Position numbers and translations under genes: made by a program. A stretch of 11,187 nt of DNA. Source: Holophagaceae bacterium UBA1801 (lineage in GTDB: Bacteria > Acidobacteriota > Holophagae > Holophagales > Holophagaceae). The notes beneath the pieces were generated by a model. That model saw nothing but the letters and a program-made list of their open reading frames with translations, did no database searches and was not told where the DNA came from. Location: contig DCFP01000035.1 in NCBI GenBank assembly GCA_002319925.1, positions 1 to 11,187 of the forward strand, read 5' to 3'. Positions 7,540 to 11,187 of this stretch are shown in pieces (positions within the stretch are counted from its first letter, which is position 1; every line of letters starts with the position of its first letter).

Positions 7540-7935
7540 TCATGTGTCGACGCGATAACGGATTTGGTGCAACTTCCGGCTGCAAGATGGGCAGATCCCG
7601 TGGGTGGTCTCCGTATTGAAGGTTTTCTTGATGAAATCCTCGACGGGAATCCAGTCGTTATCCTGGCCAACTTTGTGGCACCAGGCGCAAACCCTGACGA
7701 ACTCCTCGAGGTAGTGGAGGCGCTTGGTCACCCGCCAGGAAAAGAGCACGGTGGGGATACTGACCGCCAATGTTCCGATCGTCTCGAGAATGGGATCCCG
7801 CCAATCAGGGGTGTGGGAGCCTCCCAGAAAGTATTGCTCCAGCCCCAATTCGTTCACCCAAGCAATCAGAATGATGGACGAAAACGCAACCACCTCGAGC
7901 CAAATGATCTTTCGAGCGAGTGGAGGCATTTTCAT
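7540..7935 (-). CDS. Two-helix membrane protein with C-terminal CxxC...CxxC zinc-site-like tail
   Basis: The 131-residue protein has two predicted membrane helices (about 11-28 and 50-67) joined by a loop with tryptophan and proline. A helix (RVTKRLHYLEEFV) follows, then a cytoplasmic tail with C83-A-W-C86 and H112-G-I-C115-P-S-C118. The spacing pattern CAWC...W.P.EDFI...HGICPSC resembles a tail found on small bacterial membrane proteins and beside PAS/sensor domains, where the four cysteines could bind zinc. No catalytic function is known to me. The start at 7935 is preferred over 7962 because GAGAGAGG lies six bases before its ATG. It is transcribed toward the YtxH-like gene; no operon partner is visible. 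Confidence 0.75.
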   Translation of the reverse strand: MKMPPLARKIIWLEVVAFSSIILIAWVNELGLEQYFLGGSHTPDWRDPILETIGTLAVSIPTVLFSWRVTKRLHYLEEFVRVCAWCHKVGQDNDWIPVEDFIKKTFNTETTHGICPSCSRKLHQIRYRVDT

Positions 7936-7987
7936 CAGAAACCTCTCTCTCATATGATGCATGAACGGCTCGCATCAATCGCCACAC

Positions 7988-8040
7988 GTTTCAATTCTAT
8001 GTAATAAAAAAGTAAAAAGAATATTGAAACATGTTTTTAC
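7988..8040. repeat. Two overlapping inverted repeats in an AT-rich stretch
   Basis: GTTTCAAT (7988-7995) is perfectly complementary to ATTGAAAC (8023-8030), and GTAAAAA (8012-8018) to TTTTTAC (8034-8040). The two pairs interlock, so only one hairpin could form at a time. The stretch lies 50-105 bases upstream of the minus-strand gene start, so it may be a promoter or operator region. Confidence 0.5.
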
Positions 8041-8046
8041 CAATAA

Positions 8047-8059
8047 CGAATCCGATTCG
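8047..8059. repeat. Perfect short palindrome CGAATC-C-GATTCG
   Basis: Six-base arms around a single central base, a geometry typical of dimeric repressor sites. It lies between the two divergent genes. No regulator gene is adjacent, so the operator role is only a possibility. Confidence 0.4.
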
Positions 8060-8200
8060 ATCTTGATCAGGGGATCGGGGATTTGATTCTGGTGATCCCA
8101 GTGTAGGACTTTCAGATCCCGGAGCCAGCACGACATGCTCTATGAGTACCATGGGGACCTATTTGCTGGCGACGAAGGTTCCTGGGCTGAAATGACGGCT

Positions 8201-8248
8201 CTTGGCAAGTGTTTGAATGGCTATCGGTATTTGCCAAGCTTTCTTATT
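8201..8248 (+). terminator. Hairpin followed by pyrimidine-rich tail in the MBOAT leader (weak terminator/attenuator candidate)
   Basis: CTTGGCAA (8201-8208) pairs perfectly with TTGCCAAG (8231-8238), extendable by one G-T pair, with a loop of about 20 bases. CTTTCTTATT follows directly. The large loop makes it a weak intrinsic terminator, but its place 175-220 bases before the MBOAT start would suit a leader element or the end of an upstream transcript. Confidence 0.3.
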
Positions 8249-8423
8249 ATGGAGTGGGTTTCGATTTGGGCGTACCGCACCAAACATTAAAGCAATAATG
8301 GGTTGGCGATGCCGGACTCGATGGCAGGCCATCAAAAGGTCCTGAAGCGGATCAATCTCATGCGATGATGTGGGCTTGGCGCCGCGTATGGTGTGTACAT
8401 GATCATCTGGAGTTACCGTTTGT

Positions 8424-9905
8424 ATGTTATTCAGTTCCTTTGAATTCATATTGGCCTTCCTGCCAATAACTTTAGTGGGCTATTTCTTTCTTAATCGCTT
8501 ACGCTTGGTTTTACTGGCCAAGCTTTGGTTATTGTTCGCGTCTTTGTTTTTTTATGGTTGGTGGAATTTTAAATACATTCCTTTAATTATTGGATCCATT
8601 TTATTTAATTATTGTATTGGCCATTTTTTATCTTCCCCTAATTTTAAAGATAGTAATAAGTATTTTCATAGAGTGATATTTATTATTGGAGTGGTTGGGA
8701 ATATCCTACTGTTAGGCTATTATAAATACGCCGATTTCTTTATCTCGAATTCTAATGCGTTATTACATACGCATTTCATTTTCACTCATGTCATTCTTCC
8801 TCTAGGCATAAGCTTCTTTACGCTGACCCAGATCGCATTTTTAGTTGATGCTTACGAAGGGTTGGTTGAAGAAAAGAAACTGTTAAATTATGCTATTTTT
8901 GTGACCTTTTTCCCTCATCTACTGGCTGGGCCAATCCTGCATCATCGCGATATGATGCCTCAATTCGATATTTTGAAGAACAAGGTTTTGAGCTATCGGA
9001 ACTTGACTTTAGGATTGTATCTATTTTTATTGGGTCTTTTTAAGAAGGTGATCATCGCCGATGCCATCGCAGAATTGGCGAATGCGGGCTTTGCTCATGC
9101 CGGCAAAATTACGCTCATCGAGGCCTGGGTGGTGAGCCTGGCATATACACTGCAAATCTATTTTGATTTCAGTGGCTATAGCGATATGGCGGTCGGTGTC
9201 GGGCGAATGTTCAACATCGATCTGCCGATCAATTTCAATAGCCCTTACAAGGCGACAAGCATTATCGACTTCTGGAAACGATGGCACATCACGTTGACGG
9301 ACTTCATCACCACCTACGTGTACACGCCAATCCTGAGACTATTCAGTAAGATTACCTTTACCGTTTCTTTAATAGCGATATTCATATCAATGCTGATCTC
9401 AGGGTTTTGGCATGGCGCTGGTTGGACCTTTGTTCTCTGGGGCGCACTGCATGGAACCGCCTTGGTGATAAACCATGTTTGGCGAAGAAGAAAATATAGA
9501 ATGAATCATTTTCTGTCATGGTTTCTTACTTTCAACTTCGTGAACATTGCTTTCGTGTTTTTCCGAGCAAAAAACTTGACCGAGGCTACGCAAGTCATTA
9601 AAGCCATGTTTGGTGCAAACGGAACAACTCTTCCTAAAGGCCTTGAGCATGGCTTGGCATATTTGAAGAGCTTCGGCGTGAGTTTTGGTCGCATGTTCGA
9701 AAACATCAACGGACATGCTGATGTCCTTCTTGTAATTGCCGCACTTGCCCTTGGGGTGTTTGCCAAGAATTCAAATGCGCTCGCCGAGAAAGGGAATTTT
9801 TGGCCAAGTCCTCGAAATCAATTTGTGATTGTAGTCCTTATCCTTGTAAACCTCTTTTTCATGAACTCCATTCGAGCACAGGAGTTTCTCTATTATGGAT
9901 TTTAG
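8424..9905 (+). CDS. AlgI-like membrane-bound O-acyltransferase (MBOAT)
   Basis: MBOAT proteins of the AlgI/PatA type move acyl (usually acetyl) groups across the inner membrane for O-acylation of extracytoplasmic glycans. The 493-residue protein starts MLFSSFEFILAFLPITLVGY, the standard family opening, and is almost entirely hydrophobic helices. Family motifs are LPLGISFFTLTQIAFLVDAY (126-145), FPHLLAGPI (163-171), YFDFSGYSDMAVGVGRMF (246-263), DFWKRWHITL (282-291, His288) and GFWHGAGW (327-334, with the conserved His330), then NIAFVFFRAKNL. Length is normal and both conserved histidines are present. GGAG lies about eleven bases before the ATG. The gene is much richer in AT than the flagellar genes, notably its first 400 bases, suggesting transfer. 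It overlaps the next gene by 11 bases, so the two act together. The acceptor polymer is unknown. Confidence 0.93.
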   Translation: MLFSSFEFILAFLPITLVGYFFLNRLRLVLLAKLWLLFASLFFYGWWNFKYIPLIIGSILFNYCIGHFLSSPNFKDSNKYFHRVIFIIGVVGNILLLGYYKYADFFISNSNALLHTHFIFTHVILPLGISFFTLTQIAFLVDAYEGLVEEKKLLNYAIFVTFFPHLLAGPILHHRDMMPQFDILKNKVLSYRNLTLGLYLFLLGLFKKVIIADAIAELANAGFAHAGKITLIEAWVVSLAYTLQIYFDFSGYSDMAVGVGRMFNIDLPINFNSPYKATSIIDFWKRWHITLTDFITTYVYTPILRLFSKITFTVSLIAIFISMLISGFWHGAGWTFVLWGALHGTALVINHVWRRRKYRMNHFLSWFLTFNFVNIAFVFFRAKNLTEATQVIKAMFGANGTTLPKGLEHGLAYLKSFGVSFGRMFENINGHADVLLVIAALALGVFAKNSNALAEKGNFWPSPRNQFVIVVLILVNLFFMNSIRAQEFLYYGF

Positions 9906-10815
9906 GAAATTCTATTGGCGAAGTTTGGCGAGTGCTGCCATATTGGCGACAATATTTATATTGTTTAATGTCTACATGGATGAATTTGGGTTATTTCGTG
10001 AAGTCAAGGGTCGAAGCATTGCCATCCCTGTGTCAGAGCGTGCCTCGAAATATCTGCTTTCGTTGAGATATGTGCCAACCAATTTTGATGGAATTCTGAT
10101 CGGGCCGTCCTTGTCCGTACAGTTGGATACCGGTAAATTGCATACCCTTAATGTTTACAATTTATCGCTATTCGGAGCCAATGCCAACGAACTTAAAATC
10201 ATGGCGGAGAATACGATCAAGAAGGGCAAACTTAAAGCAGTGATTATCTGCCTAGATCCCTATGTTTTCCACGATTCCTCGCTGAAAGATACCCGGATGC
10301 AACCGGAGATGTACCGGGCTGCATTAGGCTCGACCTTCACGCTCGATTATTACAATGAAAAACTATCATCCCATTTCAATAAAAGTAAGCCAGCCTTCCA
10401 GTTCAATGATCACGGGGCGGCCAATATCATTCCTTTCGGCGACCCCCATGTTGCAATAAGCGCCTTTGCCAACAATATAAAGAAATTACCGAGACTTCCA
10501 ATTGATCCCCAGGCCATGGAGGCGATGAAAGAGCTGATCACATTTGCCCATCAGCATGGCGTCAAGGTTTTTGCGTTCTATTATCCATTGCCCAAGGAAG
10601 TATATGAAGCCATGAATGAAAAAAATTACAAGGAGTATCAGACCAAAGTAGGAGCATTGTTTGACAAGAATGATGTTGTCTGGGATTTCAATCTTGAGCC
10701 GTACAAGTATTTTGGTGAAAATTACAATAATTATAATGATCACGAACATATTTCGATAGCCGGAGCGGAGGTTTTGTTAAAAGAAATAGACAAACAGCTG
10801 TCGGAACATTTATAG
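9895..10815 (+). CDS. SGNH-like membrane-anchored protein, partner of the MBOAT acyltransferase
   Basis: The 306-residue protein has one N-terminal membrane helix (about 10-27) and an extracytoplasmic remainder. ILIGPSLS (67-74) resembles SGNH block I, with Ser72 as candidate nucleophile. NDHEHISIAG (281-290), with D282 and H285, matches the D-x-x-H block near the C-terminus. The order and spacing fit the SGNH/AlgX/DltD-like proteins that take the acyl group from an MBOAT partner and place it on a polymer. The middle is divergent and no clear block III is seen, so catalysis is inferred, not shown. It starts inside the end of the MBOAT gene (11-base overlap), implying translational coupling. 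Codon and base use are AT-rich like its partner. No terminator is obvious directly after its stop. Confidence 0.8.
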   Translation: MDFRKFYWRSLASAAILATIFILFNVYMDEFGLFREVKGRSIAIPVSERASKYLLSLRYVPTNFDGILIGPSLSVQLDTGKLHTLNVYNLSLFGANANELKIMAENTIKKGKLKAVIICLDPYVFHDSSLKDTRMQPEMYRAALGSTFTLDYYNEKLSSHFNKSKPAFQFNDHGAANIIPFGDPHVAISAFANNIKKLPRLPIDPQAMEAMKELITFAHQHGVKVFAFYYPLPKEVYEAMNEKNYKEYQTKVGALFDKNDVVWDFNLEPYKYFGENYNNYNDHEHISIAGAEVLLKEIDKQLSEHL

Positions 10816-10956
10816 AATTTTCAATTCGGTTCGTAAGGATGGATGGCATTTCAATCTGAGAGAAACCCCTTGACCTTCTTTGTAAACAATTAGCCTTCTG
10901 CGATTTATTGAAATTTCGGATGCGCTCTGTTTGACATGGATTTCTATCGTTCCTGG

Positions 10957-11024
10957 TGGTTGGCGCGAGTGGTCTCGAACCATCCTCGCTGCGCTCGGCA
11001 CCGCGGAACTGGCAGCGCACGCCC
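10957..11024 (-). other. Degenerate tRNA-like element (3' half resembling T-arm, acceptor and CCA)
   Basis: On the minus strand the element ends GGTTCGAGACC then ACTCGCGCCAACCA, which looks like a T-loop (TTCGAGA) followed by an acceptor strand and CCA. A matching 5' strand, GGCGTG, pairs with CGCGCC over six bases (one G-T). The T-stem has only three good pairs, and no normal D-arm or anticodon arm fits in 68 bases; a hairpin of CGCTG with CAGCG occupies the middle instead. It is therefore not called as a functional tRNA. A tRNA relic or a tRNA-mimicking repeat are both possible. Confidence 0.35.
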
Positions 11025-11025
11025 A

Positions 11026-11040
11026 TCCGGCTACGCCGGA
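11026..11040. repeat. Perfect hairpin TCCGGC-TAC-GCCGGA
   Basis: Six-base perfect stem with a three-base loop. It is the first of two tight hairpins in the GC-rich right-end element, directly beside the tRNA-like sequence. Confidence 0.55.
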
Positions 11041-11047
11041 CCGCTTC

Positions 11048-11062
11048 GCATGCAGTGCATGC
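11048..11062. repeat. Perfect hairpin GCATGC-AGT-GCATGC
   Basis: Six-base perfect stem with a three-base loop, eight bases after the preceding hairpin and of the same geometry. Serial small hairpins of this sort are typical of repetitive intergenic elements. Confidence 0.55.
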
Positions 11063-11091
11063 TCCGCTTGAGTTCCCCGCGCAGGGTTACC

Positions 11092-11128
11092 GAGTAGAGC
11101 TCGGTGGTCGCCGTCTCATTAAAAAAAA
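11092..11128 (-). other. Illumina P5-oligo-like sequence with adjacent poly-A (possible adapter artefact)
   Basis: Positions 11092-11120 match the reverse complement of the 29-base P5 flow-cell sequence at 26 of 29 bases by eye. This includes an uninterrupted 15-base identity, CTCGGTGGTCGCCGT (11100-11114). Eight A follow at once (11121-11128), as the poly-T linker of the flow-cell oligo or a read-through tail would give. Mismatches are at 11093, 11099 and 11115. The resemblance is far beyond chance, but the mismatches and the adjacent natural-looking terminator leave room for coincidence or old contamination. Confidence 0.6.
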
Positions 11129-11152
11129 GGGAGCACGTTGATGGGTGTTCCC
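11121..11152 (-). terminator. Minus-strand intrinsic terminator
   Basis: GGGAGCAC (11129-11136) pairs with GTGTTCCC (11145-11152), eight pairs including one G-T, with loop GTTGATGG. Read on the minus strand, the stem is followed by eight T (11128 to 11121), a classic rho-independent terminator. It would stop a transcript entering from beyond the right edge. The same T-run is also part of the P5-like match, so confidence is moderated. Confidence 0.5.
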
Positions 11153-11164
11153 CTTTGTCTGTGT

Positions 11165-11180
11165 TGGTTGGCACGAGCGG
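11165..11180 (-). repeat. Second partial copy of the tRNA-3'-end-like repeat
   Basis: TGGTTGGCACGAGCGG here matches TGGTTGGCGCGAGTGG at 10957-10972 in 14 of 16 bases, same orientation, 208 bases apart. On the minus strand both read as a strand ending in GCCAACCA. The second copy is cut by the window edge, so its full extent is unknown. Confidence 0.45.
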
Positions 11181-11187
11181 CGTGAAA

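Larger units (their letters stand above)
7936..8423. other. Long non-coding divergent region with several inverted repeats
   Basis: These 488 bases separate the minus-strand zinc-site protein from the plus-strand MBOAT gene. The first part (about 7985-8040) is strongly AT-rich and would suit promoters. A 51-residue plus frame (8135-8290) and a 96-residue minus frame (8159-8449) match nothing I recognise and are not called. The rest holds inverted repeats listed separately. It could be the degraded edge of a transferred segment. Confidence 0.55.
10816..11187. other. Right-end intergenic region, no convincing gene
   Basis: The 372 bases after the SGNH-like gene contain no open frame with protein-like character. 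The first part (to about 10950) is featureless. From 10954 on, the base composition switches to GC-rich, with serial hairpins, a tRNA-3'-end-like sequence, an Illumina-P5-like stretch and a terminator, each listed separately. Short frames here (including one on the plus strand with GASGLEP) are translations of these structured elements. Confidence 0.65.

Noticed and set aside
7390..8004. Plus-strand open frame of 204 codons opposite the zinc-site membrane protein
   Set aside because: The minus-strand frame has membrane helices, paired CxxC motifs and a good ribosome site; the plus frame has none of these.
7988..8030. GTTTCAAT/ATTGAAAC resembling CRISPR repeat ends
   Set aside because: Only a single inverted pair 35 bases apart, no direct repeats with spacers and no cas genes, so not a CRISPR array.
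8135..8290. Plus-strand 51-residue frame with GGAG ten bases upstream
   Set aside because: Unrecognised sequence, long ribosome-site spacing, and it runs through a perfect inverted repeat; not enough to call a gene.
8159..8449. Minus-strand 96-codon frame upstream of and overlapping the MBOAT start
   Set aside because: It overlaps the well-supported MBOAT start, has no recognised family and no good ribosome site. A degraded gene cannot be excluded.
10931..10936. Perfect TTGACA -35-like hexamer
   Set aside because: No -10-like sequence at 16-18 bases and no gene downstream.
10957..11024. Functional tRNA gene on the minus strand
   Set aside because: T-stem is mostly mispaired and no D-arm or seven-base anticodon loop fits; kept only as a tRNA-like element.
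10688..11026. Minus-strand 112-codon frame at the right end
   Set aside because: It covers the end of the SGNH-like gene and the tRNA-like and hairpin elements; the peptide is a translation of structured non-coding DNA.

Overview
The window looks like chromosomal DNA from a flagellated, double-membraned bacterium. It encodes rod and MS-ring flagellar proteins and a large outer-membrane Omp85 protein. Most of the sequence is visibly GC-rich, with one AT-rich block. The combination (flagellar operon, STAS protein, very large Omp85, YtxH protein, two-CxxC membrane protein) would fit an Acidobacteriota of the Geothrix/Holophaga type. That placement is an impression from protein style, not a search result.

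Layout: (1) 1-3165, minus strand: the compact flagellar cluster flgB-flgC-fliE-fliF-fliG, transcribed right to left, with fliG cut by the left edge. It encodes the proximal rod, the MS-ring/rod adaptor, the MS-ring and the first rotor protein. A sigma-54-like promoter candidate and two CCGG-core inverted repeats lie just upstream. (2) 3312-6757, plus strand, divergent from the flagellar genes: a STAS-domain anti-sigma-antagonist-like protein whose stop codon overlaps the start of a 1038-residue Omp85/BamA-superfamily protein. (3) 7093-7935: a small YtxH-like protein (plus) converges on a small membrane protein with a CxxC...CxxC zinc-site-like tail (minus), with a strong hairpin in the intergenic gap. 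(4) 8424-10815, plus strand: a distinctly AT-rich pair, an AlgI-like MBOAT acyltransferase overlapping an SGNH-like membrane-anchored protein. Together they look like an O-acylation module for an extracellular glycan. A 488-base non-coding leader rich in inverted repeats precedes them. (5) 10816-11187: no convincing gene. It holds a degenerate tRNA-3'-end-like sequence, serial hairpins, a minus-strand intrinsic terminator, and a 29-base stretch very close to the Illumina P5 flow-cell oligonucleotide, next to a run of eight A.

The last point is the most consequential for a user. The right end of the window may contain assembly or adapter artefact and should be verified against reads before any biology is built on it. 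No clearly new defence or mobile system was found. The most interesting biological leads are the STAS-Omp85 coupled pair and the AT-rich acyltransferase pair in an otherwise GC-rich core region.
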